Positions 46,296 to 58,654 are shown, numbered from the stretch's first letter. The stretch: DNA of 64,000 bases from Mesorhabditis belari (GCA_958450365.1 CAUEEP010000728.1:558001-622000); one strand, 5' to 3'. The notes: generated by a model not told the origin, from the letters alone. Translations and numbers: made by a program.

Positions 46296-46898
46296 ATGCC
46301 GCGTCAAATCTTCGAAATCAAGGACTTCCTCCTCAAGGCGAGAAGCAAGGATGCCAAATCGGTCAAAATCAAGAAGAATGCTGACAATGTCAAATTCAAA
46401 GTGCGATGCAGCCGATTCCTCTACACTTTGGTGATCAAGGTGAGATTATTTTTAAACGTAAAGCCCTTTCAAAAGTTTTATAACTAGGTTTGGGTCGGTT
46501 TGTCAAGTAAAACCTTTAATAACTTGTAGCTTTTGTGAACCACAATTGTTTTGAATTGTAGGTAACTAAACTTGCATCGGTTTATCAAGTAAAGTATTTC
46601 ATGATTTTGGGTCTTTGTGGACATGATTGTTTTTAATGTCTATAACCAGATTTGGATCGGTTATCAGACAAAGCCTTCAGTAGTTTGGGGCTTTGTGAGA
46701 CACATCATTTCGATACTAGATTGTTTAAAGCTGCTAATATGGCGTCAAAATGTAGATACCTGTTTAGGCTCTGTTAAACAAGACATAATTATTGTTAGTT
46801 TTTACAACTGTACTAATTTTTTATTTTAGGACAAACTGAAGGCCGAAAAGCTGAAGCAAAGTCTTCCACCAGGCATCCAAGTGAAAGAGTTGAAGTAA
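46296..46898 (+). CDS. rpl-38: 60S ribosomal protein eL38
   Basis: Two exons, 46296-46439 and 46830-46898, encode 70 residues, the usual length of eL38. The sequence starts [20 protein letters not shown] and ends [18 protein letters not shown], matching the highly conserved family across its whole length, including KSVKIKKN and [15 protein letters not shown]. eL38 is a small component of the large ribosomal subunit. A TTTATTTCAG acceptor 16 nt before the ATG suggests a 5' UTR intron or spliced-leader site. The reading frame is intact, with no homopolymer slip. The single intron (390 nt) carries diverged direct repeats containing GGTTTGTCAAGTAAA. Confidence 0.96.
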
Positions 46899-47042
46899 AC
46901 GTTGTTTTGTTATTTTTGTGAAGTAAATTTATTAACGACACCAATGGCATTTTAAAATGATCCATCCAGCGGATTGTTTTGGACTACAGTCTAACCAAGA
47001 ACATAAACTGAATCATAGATATGCGGACATCAAAGTTTGGTA

Positions 47043-47414
47043 CTAATAAACTTCGGCGGGGAAGGGGGGCACTTTGACTATCTTGTTCTCAGATTCTATT
47101 GTTGACTGTTTTACAAAAGTGGTTTTACTTTTTCTCGGGTAATCAAACATACTGAATCTATCGCTAACATTTTTAGGATGTTTTTAACAATTTTTGTTGA
47201 GCTGCTGGAGTTTAACCTCTGCAGTGTTACTAAGCTTTAAATGAAGAGAGGGGCAAAATACAAAGTGAAAACTTATTCAAAACACTAAAAATATCGCCAA
47301 TCGATTAAGCTTATTTGATTACCCCAGAAAATGCAAAGCCAGACTTTTAAAACACGCGGAAAGTGGGGCCTGACCAAGTCGGGCTGAAGTGCCCCCCCGC
47401 CCGAGGTTTATTAG
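47043..47414. mobile_element. Palindromic MITE flanked by TA
   Basis: CTAATAAACTTCGGCGGG..GGGGGGCACTT mirrors AAGTGCCCCCCCGCCCGAGG..TTTATTAG, with TA outside each end, and inner arms (TCTCGGGTAATCAAA / TTTGATTACCCCAGA) extend the foldback. About 370 bp, no coding capacity. It lies about 140 bp downstream of rpl-38. Confidence 0.8.
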
Positions 47415-47733
47415 TATCTCTTGTTATGCGAATACGGTTAAACGTGTCTAGAAATGACACGAGTTTTAGTCAGACAAATTGACCGGCAATCTAGTGATTT
47501 AAAGAATAGCAGCTCTTACTTGGGGTTAGCTTACCGAAGTATTGTTTGTTTTTGTCTCTTGTTTTTAAGCTTCACATTTCGTTTGCTACTAAAAGCCTAT
47601 GTGTTGACCTAAAAAATAACCTAAAAGTTGTTGACGCTACCCTGTAAACGTTGTTACAAGTTTCTAACAGATCTCTTCTAGTAGGATAGGCACATATTGC
47701 ACACAATTTATTGGTTTTCAAAAAAATGGCGCT

Positions 47734-48971
47734 TTATGTGTCATTTGAAGTGGGCGACGCTGAGATGAGAAGTGATCTTCTTCGATACTTCTTAGGATGT
47801 GGTGGCTTCTTCTCGTTTTCCTCTTCTTCGTCGTCCTGCTCTTCTTCCTCTTCCTCTTCACGCTGAAACAAAATAAAATAGCAAAGAGGTGAAAACGATT
47901 TTAAAATAGTGTTAGATATTAAAAGTAAAAGAGTTAAAAGAAACCTTTTTTGTAGACGAGATTAACAACGGGTCCCTCTTCCTCTGGCTGTCCACCGGCT
48001 CCTGGTAGTCCATCTGGAGGAAGAGCGCCGACGGGAGGTCCTGATGGTCTCTTCTGCCCCCTAAGGATCTTGGCGAGTTGGGCCTTGTCGAGGACGAGCT
48101 CCGGTTGAGTGGGCATCTCGGGTCCTTCTCGTTGAAGCCGGCGGACTTGATCTTGATTCCCTTCTTGTAGACACCCTGAGTCGAAAGGGACTAAATAAAA
48201 AAAATTAGTGTGGACAAGAAAGACAAAATAATAAGCTATCCAAGTAAAAAAAACGTACCTGTTTGGTGCCCGGGTTTTTCCAGATAATCTTTGGGTCATT
48301 GTTGGTCGTTCCCTCAGGTGGCACAGAGTATACGACCTAAAGAAAAAGAATATGAAACTGGTGCAAGTAACAAAAAAATCATATTTACCGAGAAGTGATC
48401 GCGCTTCGATGGTCTCGAATGTCCGCCTTTGGGGAATCCCTTGAAGACGAGTTTCACTGATTTTTCTCGCCGGACCTCAACAAAGCGAACACCGGCTTCA
48501 TCTTGTAGTGCTTGGGACGATTTGACTTGAGTTTTGTGATGATTGTCTAAAAGAAAAAGGATGTAGATGAAACATGAACATGTATCAGCGAAATCACTCA
48601 CCAAGCCACTTTCATTCTTGATAACGAGGTCAACCATTTGTTTCTCATGATTCGGGGTGAAGGTGCACTAAAAGAAGAAGTTTAAAAATTAAAATAAGGT
48701 TGACTTAACTACCGTAATACTTGTAACAGAGTTTACAACGATTATAACCGTCTATGGTATGTCAAAAAAAGATAAGGTCTACGGCTCGCGTTTAAAATCT
48801 AACTCAAGATTAAATGATAAAGATAAACGTTTAAAATAATAAATCAAAGATTAGTAATCCAAAAAATAAAGTAAAAATAAGTAAAGTGGGAAAAAAACTT
48901 GGGTCGAATTTGGGTCGAATTGGGTCGAATTTGACTTTGGTAGCAAGCTCGGAGATGTTCGGGAATGCCAT
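47734..48971 (-). CDS. Major-sperm-protein (MSP) domain protein with long charged tail
   Basis: Minus-strand exons 48971-48899, 48667-48602, 48546-48389, 48336-48259, 48175-47945 and 47862-47734. From MAFPNISELATKVKFDP the chain runs through CTFTPNHEKQMVDLVIKN, KLKSNRPKHYKMKPVFALL, SVKLVFKGFPKGGHSRPSKR and SVVYSVPPEGTTNNDPKI, the strands of an MSP immunoglobulin-like domain. The tail has a Pro/Gly-rich part (KRPSGPPVGALPPDGLPG) and ends in REEEEEEEQDDEEEENEKK followed by a basic YRRRSLLIS. Single-base slips lie at 48461-48465 (T5 on +), 48120-48122 (G3) and 47945-47951 (T6), where known family patterns continue in another frame. MSP domains form sperm fibres or act as adaptors; the acidic tail argues against a plain sperm-fibre subunit. 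Role unknown. Confidence 0.75.
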
Positions 48972-50105
48972 TCGAGCAAGCCGTAGTAAAATAGAGTGTC
49001 ATGAATTTCTCTCCCACGAGCCATTTCTTTTAGATTTGGGATAAATGCAAATTTTGAGTTCTCAGACAGTTTCACGACGAATATTCAATCTTTGCTATCA
49101 CATCTCTTACCTAACACATTCAGAGGCTCTACATTTCGAATGCCCCCCTCCCCAAAGTGTCTCCCTGTTTGCCCTCCGGGGGCAACTATCTCCCTAATCA
49201 TTTTCGATATTTTTTGATATTTTTAAAATTCCAACAGTAACTTAAATATGGTAGACTTTTCTAATGGAGACTTTTTTAATGGAGACCTTTCCAATGGAGC
49301 AATAGATGAATTGGTTATTCCTAAATAGTTTTCAGAATGAAGTGTTTAAAGACTTATCGGCCAACCTAATAGCTTCATTTATTCATTGATTCATTGATTC
49401 ATTCATTCACTCATTCATTCATTCATTCCTTCACTCACACCTAGCTCTTGCTTTTGGTATTGGGCTTTGATATCCCAAAATTGCTGAATATCCAATTTTT
49501 TTTGGAAATCCACTTGTGACTTTTTCACTTTCAGCGGAATGACTGATGTTTCCGAATTTATGTGTGCTCCTTTGGAGAAATGCAAATCCCAGTCGTCACC
49601 ACATTAAGTTGTCAATGTTTGGGGAAACTCATTTGCTCTTATGGATGAAGAGGCAAAAGAGGAGTGGAGGGATTGACGGGGTGGAGTAAACGCACTGAAC
49701 TCCCCACCCATCCCCTTCCTCACCCTCCACCCTCCCCCCCTCAATCCCTCCACACTCAAACCGAGAGATGTATCGCCATATGTTACAGCAGAAAGAAAGA
49801 CATAGAGAAATTGCAGGGGGAAAGTACATGGTCCGAGTGCTTGATCAGCCATTTATTTGCCCTTTTGATTCAATTTCCGGCATTCATTTCAATGTCGTTT
49901 TTCCTTTGAAACTTTGAAATCCCAACGATTACTACAAGTTTTTCTTTGCTGTCGTGGATCAATCATCTTGAAGAAAATCGGGCACAGCTGTTTGGCGGAG
50001 CCGATTTCGAATTATCGCTTCACACCCGCCAAAGCCGAGTTGGCCTTTTTACCGATCTGAGAGAGGCAAAATTTGGCAAATTATGGCCACCGGATGGATC
50101 GAAAG
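48972..50105. other. Divergent intergenic region
   Basis: MSP-domain gene (-) and nicotinic receptor gene (+) point away from each other, so both promoters lie here. A small ATTC microsatellite occupies 49380-49430. A pyrimidine-rich CCCCACCC stretch at 49700-49750 and GATTTCGAATTATCG-type sequence near 50005 are present; no further gene was supported. Confidence 0.5.
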
Positions 50106-53100
50106 ATGAGATTTATTTGTCTACTGCTGAGCTTATTTATATTTATTCTTCACATTCCATGGGGTGAGTTTTAAAAGAAGTTTTTTGTCGGATTATACTG
50201 TTTGAAATCGTTTACTTCTTGTCTTACTATTACACAAAAATCTTGCTATTTATAACTGTAATAATAACATAAGCTAATAACATAAGCTAGTAACATAAGC
50301 TAATAACATAAGTTAATAACATAAGCTAATAGCATAAGCCAATAACATGAGCCAATAACATAAGCTAATAACAGAAGCTAATAACAAAAGCTAATAACAT
50401 AAGCTAATAGCATAAGCTAATAACATAAGCTCAGAAATTTCTTTAGGCGATTGTTCGGAGGCTGAGGATCGTTTAATGATGGACATTTTTCGGGGTTACA
50501 ACTATTTGATACAAGTTTGTAGTGTCAAGTTTTCTTGATAAACCATTTGACAAATTTTTTTCAGCCTGTCAGAAATCTTTCCGAGTTGCCGATCGTTGTC
50601 AAAGTGGCATTGCAATTGGTTTTATTGATCAATGTCGTAAGTTGTCAAAAAGCGAAACAATGAAAACTCAAAAGTTTCAGGACGAAAAAGAGCAAGTGAT
50701 GCACACAAATGTTTGGGTGACTTTGGTGAGAGATTTGTGTAGATAGTTTAGAGAATTTTCCCCCAAATGTAGAGATGGTACGATTTTCAAATGCGCTGGA
50801 ATCCGGTCGAATATGGAGAGATAAGGAATATTCGAGTGTCACCCGATAAAGTGTGGTTGCCCGATATTGTGCTGTTCAATAAGTGAGTCAAAAGATGGGA
50901 TACAGTTTTAGGTAGCTAACTAGTTTAGGTAGCTAACTATGTAGCTAACTGGTTTTCGGAGTGGAAAAAGTTCAAGAGACATTTTGATTAGTCAAATTTT
51001 TTTATGTCATTGATGCAATGCTCAATTCTTTTCTCTTTCCAGCGCCGATGGGACTTTTGAGGTTTCATTTGAATGTAATGTCGTTATTGAACATGATGGA
51101 TCGATGCTATGGGTGCCGCCAGCAATCTACAAGAGCTCGTGTATCATTGGTGAGGATATACGGCTAACTTTCTAACGACAGACATTTCTTCTTGATAAGC
51201 TAAGTTCATTAGCTCAATAGTTCATTAGTGACTGACATAGTTAGTTGAATTAGCCAACAGTTTAAGGAAAAGTGATAGATTGTAGCTGCAGAATAAACTT
51301 CTCAACATTCAAAACAAAATTCTGAATTTGCTTTCTGCTAAGCTAAATCTCAGTTCAGACGTCGAATATTTCCCCTTTGACGAGCAAACATGCTACATGA
51401 TATTCGGCTCGTGGACGGTTTGTTTAAAAAAAAATTATGAAAGGAAGATTTATGAATGGAAGATTTAGTACAACGAGAAAGAGATCATTTTGGAGTTCAG
51501 CACCGCCGAATATGTTGACTTATCAGGTATTCAAAAGCTGTAAAAAAGAAACGAAATTTCTCTCTAGAATACTCAATCTCATCAATCTGGGACGTAATCG
51601 ACGCACCGGCTTCTCTCGTCAACAAAAGAAGTCGGATCGAGTTTCAAGTGAAGATTAGGTGAGTTTGAGATGGGAAAACATTCGTTTACAATAGACTTGT
51701 TCAATAAAATGTTCAATTTTGTAGAATTTAATTTAATTTAATTTACCGTATTCTCTCTAATACTAGTGCGCACTACTATTTTTTCAACCCCCTCCTGGAC
51801 AGCAATACTATTAGAGAGTGCACTACTATTAGAGAGAATACGGTAATTTAATTTCCTCAATCCCATCCACTTCTGCAAAAGCAAAGCATTAAAGAAATTC
51901 CAGACGGAAAACCCTTTTCTACACGGTCGTCTTGATCATTCCAACCATTTTGATGGCTTTCCCTCTCAATAGCCGTTTTCTTTTTGCCGACGGATTCAAG
52001 TTCGAAAACGATTTCAAACATTGGCTAATTTTTTTAAAGCTGAAAAGATGACTCTAGCGATTTCCGTATTGCTATCAATTGTCGTATTCTTGTTGCTTGT
52101 CACAAAAATCCTTCCTCCAACCTCGAGCACCATTCCACTAATGGCCAAGTCTGTTTTTGAGTATTTAGATGATCTTTTTCGAATTTAGATGATCATTTTC
52201 GAATTTAGATACCTCCTATTGACATTTGTTCTTAATGTAATCACTATTTTGACAACAGTTATCGTCGTGAATATTTATTTCCGAAGACCTGATACAAATG
52301 AGATGTCACCGTGGATAAGGAAATTGTTTTTAGATGTGAAATGCGGGGAAAGTTTTCTTGAAATAAAAATCTTTTAGATACTCCCAATTTTTATGTGCAT
52401 GAAGCGGCCAAAACGAGTGAAAAAGAGAAAAAAAGCGGAAAAGGTTAGAGAAACCTATAGAGATCAAGATTTCAAAGAAGAAAATTCCAGAGAGCCAGCG
52501 GGATCATCACCGATTTGCCGGGTTTAGGCAAATTCTCGATGAACACTGCCGTCCACCATCCGCATTGTCAGAGTGCGAATGGAATGCATAAGTGAGTAGG
52601 AATTGGATTTTGTCGACAGCTCTTGCCACAGCGAAAGGTCGACAGCTTTCGCCTGATTATAACAATAGTTTTTTGGCCAATGACACTTTTTGTATCGTTT
52701 TTCTGAAGCCCTTAGATAGAAAGTAGGGTAGATTGAATGTAAACTGGGAGAAGCTTACGGTAGCTTTAAAGTTAGAAAGCTTAGTTAGAAAGCTTTAAAG
52801 TTACTTAGAAAACTTTAGTAAACGATTTTCCTGATCACTTTCCAGAAATCACCTTTGTCCTCCACCGGAGTCGGCGCAAATTCAACGCGATCCACAAACG
52901 TCGGCTTTCTATCCACTCACAGCCGATGCTTTACGGTAATGATGATAGATTTAGGAATGTTTTATGTGCAAGCTTTGGTCACTTAACAATCAGTGACAAT
53001 GGACAATCAGTGACAATGGATGCAAAGTCAGAAATCTCAATGTATTCAGGGCAATCGACGCAATCGAGTACATCACTGATCATCTCCGGAAGAAAGAAGA

Positions 53101-53285
53101 GTTTAAAATGGTAAAATGAGGAATCAATTCATAAGTGAAATAAAAAAAAGAAAATTCAGTTACGAGACGATTGGAAATATGTGGCGATGATTATCGATCG
53201 ATTGCTTTTGTACATATTTTTCGGGATTACTTTGGGTGGAACGTGTGGGATTCTCTTGGCCGCACCAAATGTCTTTGAGGGTTAG
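50106..53285 (+). CDS. Non-alpha nicotinic acetylcholine receptor subunit (Cys-loop cation channel)
   Basis: Seventeen exons in phase: 50106-50163, 50447-50514, 50565-50636, 50681-50725, 50773-50882, 51043-51149, 51359-51417, 51469-51526, 51568-51658, 51904-51999, 52040-52148, 52209-52335, 52378-52443, 52491-52591, 52845-52935, 53050-53110 and 53160-53285. Signal peptide [20 protein letters not shown]; ligand domain with [11 protein letters not shown] and [10 protein letters not shown]; Cys-loop [15 protein letters not shown]; loop C ([18 protein letters not shown]) without the vicinal cysteines, so a non-alpha subunit. M1 [21 protein letters not shown]2 [20 protein letters not shown] with the Glu typical of cation selectivity; M3 [20 protein letters not shown]; amphipathic [15 protein letters not shown]4 [20 protein letters not shown]. 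One extra C at 51961-51963 shifts the frame at the end of M1. It resembles the UNC-29/ACR class; exact orthologue not decided. Confidence 0.93.
50255..50432. repeat. TAACATAAGCTA repeat
   Basis: About fourteen 12-bp units in the first intron of the receptor gene, ending just before the TTTCTTTAG acceptor. Confidence 0.9.
51744..51845. mobile_element. Short MITE, TACCGTATTCTCTCTAATA family (copy 2)
   Basis: TACCGTATTCTCTCTAATAC at the left is mirrored by TATTAGAGAGAATACGGTA at the right, around a 60-bp core. It lies in intron 9 of the receptor gene and is an internally deleted relative of 34915-35119. Confidence 0.85.
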
Positions 53286-53307
53286 GAGTTTTTTTGGAAA
53301 CATTAAA

Positions 53308-53712
53308 TACCGTATTTTCTCTAATAGTAGTGCACCCTGAGCATCGCGTAAATTGCTTGAAATCTCGAGAACCGCTTACCAGAACCTATCGATGTGGGGT
53401 CGGAAAATGTAGATGACGATGAGATCTAGCGGGGGATTAGAGTGTTGAGCTTCTGGGAAAACTTTGGAAGCCGTAAATAGTCACCAACTCGGCAGGGTGC
53501 ACAATTAGGGAATGCACCTTAAGGTTTGCCTAAATTCCTCGAAATCTCGAGAACCGCTTACCAGAACCTATCGATGTGGGGTCGGAAAATGTAGCTGACG
53601 ATGAGATCTAGCGGGGGATTAGAGTGTTGAGCTTCTGGGAAAACTTTGGAAACCGTAAAATCGTCACCAACTCGGCTCGCCGGGGTGCACTACTATTAGA
53701 GAAAATACGGTA
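53308..53712. mobile_element. MITE, same family, with internally duplicated body (copy 3)
   Basis: Ends TACCGTATTTTCTCTAATAG and CTATTAGAGAAAATACGGTA. The body (CTCGAGAACCGCTTACCAGA to GAAAACTTTGGAA) is present twice in direct orientation, about 185 bp apart. It starts 22 bp after the receptor stop codon and so probably lies in that 3' UTR. Confidence 0.88.
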
Positions 53713-54686
53713 AACCAAATTCAATAGTTAATAACTTTCTTAAGAGATTGCTAGCAAATTATCGTATTAAATAATCGAAAATTATCGTTTAGTGGTGAAC
53801 CAAGAAGAGATTCTCGATAAAATGCGCAACATTTACTACAGTCCAAAAGAATAATGAAAAATGGCTTTAAAGTGATAAATATTTTTAAAAAAAATGAAAC
53901 AATTAAATCAATATTTTGATAAAAGAAAGAAATTTTCACGATTTTTAAAATTTAGCTGAATCTTACCTCAGCAAATCTCAAATAAAGAATCGCATCTTTC
54001 ACGAGCGAGCTTTAAATAATGCCCGTGCAAAGAGATCATTAGTATTTGTGGGTGGAATGGAAAGCAAGCAGATTGTTGTGTTTGTCTGGCACCATTCGAG
54101 ATTTGTGTCCCCTTTTTTCCCCTTTTCCGTGCCAGCCTGCACGGGGCGTTCAAAAAGCGCTCTCCGGCTTTTCCTCTTTTCTCTTCCATTTTTCTCTGTC
54201 ATCTTTTTGCAAGATACCAATTTGGATGATTCCTTTTCTCTCTCTCTTTTTTTGGAAAATTGGTATCCGATCTCCTGGGGCAACACCCCAATCCACAATT
54301 GCCAGCTTCATCCACACAAAACCATTTAATAAGCTTTAAACGTTTCTTTATATGCTTATGCTTTTTTAAAAGTTCAATCATTCAAACTATCGATTGCTTT
54401 CATTTTTTGTTCAATCTTTAAAGTTTAAAGATCGTTTAAAGATCGTTTAAAATTCTTTTTTTCCTATTTTCCTATTTTCCTATATTTTTCTATATTTTCC
54501 TTTCTAATAGGGTTGAGTTTTGAGTTCTAAATTTCAAATTCAACCTCTAATTCAAATCTAACTCATCGTTAGGTTTAAATTTCTACAACTGAATCCGGAA
54601 ATGGTTTCTATAGCTAATATGGAAAGTGAATGATTGAGTTGATTAAATAATTGATGAATAAAATTGAAATCAAGCTATTGTAAAGT

Positions 54687-54771
54687 GGATCGATGCTATG
54701 GGTGCCGCCAGCAATCTACAAGAGCTCGTGTATCATTGGTGAGATCGAGGATATACGGCTAACTTTATAAC
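54687..54771 (+). pseudogene. Copied fragment of receptor exon 6 with its donor and intron start
   Basis: The end of exon 6 of the nicotinic receptor gene (GGATCGATGCTATGGGTGCC through GTGTATCATTG) and the following GTGAG..GATATACGGCTAAC intron sequence recur here without a mismatch in the exon part; six extra bases (GATCGA) follow the donor. It sits 3.6 kb downstream of its source, between two copies of an unrelated 160-bp repeat. Confidence 0.9.
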
Positions 54772-54921
54772 GGGGTTGAGGGTTGAGTTTTAAGGTTTAA
54801 ATTTCAAATTCAACCTCTAATTCAAAGCTAACACATCAGTAGGTTTAAATTTCTACAACTGAATCCGGAAACTGTTTCTATAGCTAATATGGAAAGTGAA
54901 TGATTGAGTTGATTGAATAAT

Positions 54922-55140
54922 TTTTTTATTTATTTATTTTTTTTTTTAAATACCGACTGGGGCTACCAGTGGTGAATTTATCGCATACACGAAATATATC
55001 AATCACAATACAACGACACACACAATACTAGGCTATATCTTAACTTAACCCACGTCATGACAGACGGCTCCCTAACCCTAAGCTCAATGGGGAACTAAAT
55101 AGCTTTTTTGGTGGTGAAGGGAAGATGACGATGAAGGAGA
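54922..55140 (-). mobile_element. Retroposed insert with A-rich tail on the minus strand
   Basis: One of two local repeat copies (54510-54680 and 54778-55180) is interrupted here, at GATTGAATAA|TTGATGAATA. The insert starts on the plus strand with TTTTTTTATTTATTTATTTT, i.e. a poly(A)/(AAAT)n tail read on the minus strand, followed by about 190 bp of unique sequence. This is the structure of a SINE or the 3' end of a LINE. No coding sequence seen. Confidence 0.65.
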
Positions 55141-56394
55141 ATTGATGAATAAAATTGAAATCAAGCTATTTTAAAGTAGATTTAGTATATAAAAAGAGTC
55201 AAAAATCTTTTAGTTTTTTTTTATTCTAGGCTAAAATTCTTTTTAGGCTCAGTTTCAAATCAAAGCAGAAACGATTGTTGGGAGGAAAAAGGGTAGCTGT
55301 TTTGCATGTGAAACATTGGTGCCAGGTTGCACCCTTGGAAAGCAAGGAAATCGAGGGGGAAAAGAAAGGAAAAGATTGCTGGGTGCAGATTTTTGTAATT
55401 ACAAAAGAAGTGATGGTGGGAAAGGGTTTAGAAATTCGAATAACTTAAAAAGTAGAAATTTCTCGAAAAATATCTTTTCAGAGTTATTTGGGTTCAACTT
55501 TTTTGTATAATCAATGCTCCTATCTCGTTTGAAATCTTTTTGAACCTATCTGTAAGCTATAGCTAAATAAATTCTTTATTTTATTAGTGTTTATTAGTTT
55601 TTTGAAGTCTAATAATGTTTTCTAATAGTCTAATAATAATGTCTAATAATTTAAGTCATTCTAATAATCGTTTATTATGTGAGAAGGCGTTTCTGATCTC
55701 TTCACATAAAATTTCATTTATTCTTTTCATTTATTCTTTTCTATTCTAAATTGTCATTTAAAATTCAAAGGTATTTCAGAAAAAGCAAGCTTTTAAAAAA
55801 ATTCAAATCTGGTCCAGGTGTGAATCATTTTGGAAAAAGAAGAGAGAAAAAGAGACATAAAAGAAAAGAAAGCCGAAAAAGGGACGGGCGGAATTTTTTC
55901 TATTACTATCTATGTACTAGTTATCTTTCTTTTCTTTCTTTCTTTTCTTTCTTTCTATTCTTTAGCAGTAAAGTGATCACAAGTTTTGAGATTACTGCTT
56001 AAAGAAAAGGATTGGAGAGAAATTTGGAATTGAAAAAGGGCCGTGTGGGTGGGCAAAAGCTTATCATTTTGTCTATTCCAAAAATATAGTCGAGATGAAA
56101 GTTTTGGCGTCATTTGAGGAATAAAATTCATAAATGTTTTTGGGTGAAAATTTGAATTCCCTATTCATTCAAATTTTGCAAGTGCGACACAAATAAGGTT
56201 CAAGATAAGTAAGTGATTTGAGGTTGAATGTTTACCATGCATAGATTTTCCATTTTTGTTTTCAAATTGCTTTCTTAATCTGGCTAAAGGTTTACTATTG
56301 GGTGATTTGAAACAAGTTTGATTAAATTATTCAAACGACATTGCCATTAGCGGGTCGTTGAGAAAGGTAGTGAATGGGTTCTTGTCAAAGCTTT

Positions 56395-56718
56395 CCTTTA
56401 TCAAAGCCTTCACAGCCAGCCTTCACAGTCAAATTCTTCACAACCAGCCTTCACAGTCAAAGTCTTCACAGCCAGCCTTAACAGTCAAAGCCTTCACAGC
56501 CAGCCTTAACAGTCAAAGCCTTCACAGCCAGCCTTAACAGTCAAAGCCTCCACAGCCAGCCTTCACAGTCAAAGCCTCCACAGCCAGCCTTCACAGTCAA
56601 AGCCTCCACAGCCAGCCTTCACAGTCAAAGTCTTCACAGCCAGCCTTAACAGTCAAAGCCTTCACAGCCAGCCTTAACAGTCAAAGCCTTCACAGCCAGC
56701 CTTAACAGTCAAAGCCCA
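56395..56718. repeat. 28-bp minisatellite TCAAAGCCTTCACAGCCAGC
   Basis: About twelve units of 28 bp (TCAAAGCCTYCACAGCCAGCCTTMACAG) with two main variants. Sequence just after it (CAAGAACATTTCCCCAGTCA) resembles 3600-3640. Confidence 0.92.
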
Positions 56719-57055
56719 AAACCAATGGCTCAAAATCCAAGCACCTTCTACCAGCGATTTGTGCCAAATGAAGAGCGATTGTGGGCCCGCACCAAGAACA
56801 TTTCCCCAGTCACTTTATACAATGATTTTTCTTTCGCTTTGTAGAAGATATTCATCCATAAATTTGTACCCAGGGTTTTTGGCCAATTGATCATTCGATT
56901 TGAGGTATTCCTTTTGTTGACTACTCAGTTCAAATCTTTCCCTTATTCATCTCAAAATTCTCATTAGAATCATTTTCAATTCAAAATTTCTTTCCCAGGT
57001 GTCCTACTCTTTCTTTTGACTGAAAGAAGCTTCCGTTTTGTGTTCTTTCTTTGCC

Positions 57056-57142
57056 AGTCGGCTCATAAACAGCCTGAAACAGTCGGCTCATAAACAGCCT
57101 GAAACAGTCGGCTCATAAACAGCCTGAAACAGTCGGCTCATA
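57056..57142. repeat. 25-bp repeat AGTCGGCTCATAAACAGCCT
   Basis: Three and a half identical units of 25 bp (AGTCGGCTCATAAACAGCCT plus GAAAC). Confidence 0.92.
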
Positions 57143-58339
57143 AAATTAAAGAAAAAAAAATTGTTCAGACTGACCAAAAAGAAAGAAAAAAACAAATTGA
57201 CCAGAAGCTGACCCAAAAAAATGGGCAAAATAGGGATGTATTGCCTTTAGAACTGATTAGATAACCCTTTCCTTTTTTTTTCGTTTAGTCTTTTTTTTCG
57301 GGGGTTCAAAAAAGAAAGTCAAAAAGAAAGTCCTCTTTCCACTCTTCTTTTCATCTTTTGGAGGGAAAATTTGAATTTTTTTACTATCTTTTAAGCGCTT
57401 TTTTTGATATGTTTGCTATCTGTTTAGCTTTCAAATCAGTCCCGATTTGAATCAAAAAAAGATTTGCATTTGTTTCTGGGTTTCTTGATTCTTCTTGAAA
57501 TCCAATTCTTCAATTCTTCAATTCTTCGATTTACTTCATTTCATTGAATATTTTTATCTGTTATTTATCAGTTTATATTTAGAGATAATCCTAGAATCAA
57601 ATACCCAGACCAGAACGAGGCCAAATCAGGCTAGAGCTGAGACTCATGAACCCTAGCCCTGGCCCTGGCTTAACCTAGATGGCACATAATAATGTTATGT
57701 TTATATAACTCCTGGCTTGACTCTGACCCTGACAATTTGTGTTCAAATTTTCAAACTTCTTCCATTTCTAACTTTTCCCCAATCCCTCCCCTTTCCCATC
57801 TCCAAAAAAGATGGAAGAGTTATTCATTGTGCTTTTTTTTTGTTTCGGGAAAGGTCCGCGCATATTTGATGACCGAAAAGGAATGAAAAGAAAAGAAAAA
57901 AAAAACATTAGAATCATCGCTATTCAGGGAAACATTATTATGTGCCATTTATTGCCAGACGGGGGGATTATTGGGGTTTTGAAGAGGAATTTCGAAGGAC
58001 GGTTTTGAATGGAGTTCGCGGTTGGAAGGGGACCTTGAAATGAAATTTGAAGGGGGAAGTAGAAGAGTCATAAACTGATCAGTCAATAATATAGAAAATA
58101 CAGGAAATATTGTGATCAATCATTTTGCATTGTACAATAAAATCTATCTTAAGTTTTGTCTACCATTTAAAGATTAGGCTTATCGATAAGTTCGTCGAAT
58201 TTGTGGCGAATAGCCACTAAAAAGCTACCTAACTCTGGCAGTCTAAAAATTGGAGAAATATTGAGGAAATTGGTGCGCCTTCATTCTATTTCGAGCCCCA
58301 AATCATTTATTGTTTTGTAGCTTGCTAGCTGAGTATCTT

Positions 58340-58620
58340 GGGTTAAAGCCTATATAAGGCAACTGTTGTTCATTTGGTTCGGTTATCTTTCATTTTCTTT
58401 CTGCTTTCCTCTCATTGTGTGAAAGTTGTGTCCTAATTAGGACGAAATTGTTTCTGTTTTTTGTATCGTCGCTTTTAATTGAATTGTCGATCTTGTGTGA
58501 AAATTGCTCAAGTGAGAGCCCAAAGATTCCGAGTCAGTCAGCTATTGAATAAAGTGTTTTTAGTTCAAGTGAGATCAGATATCTCGAAATAAGAAATAAC
58601 GTGTCTTGAGTGAAGAGTAC
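58340..58620 (+). promoter_or_regulatory. TATA-box promoter-like or LTR-like segment
   Basis: CCTATATAAGGCAACTGTTG at 58349 is a strong core promoter match, followed by a pyrimidine-rich leader and, about 200 bp on, AATAAAGTGTTTTT. This could be an LTR (U3-R-U5) or the promoter of an unrecognised transcript. No open frame starts downstream. Confidence 0.3.
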
Positions 58621-58654
58621 CAAGCACGCGAACAATATTTCTTTACAGAATTTT

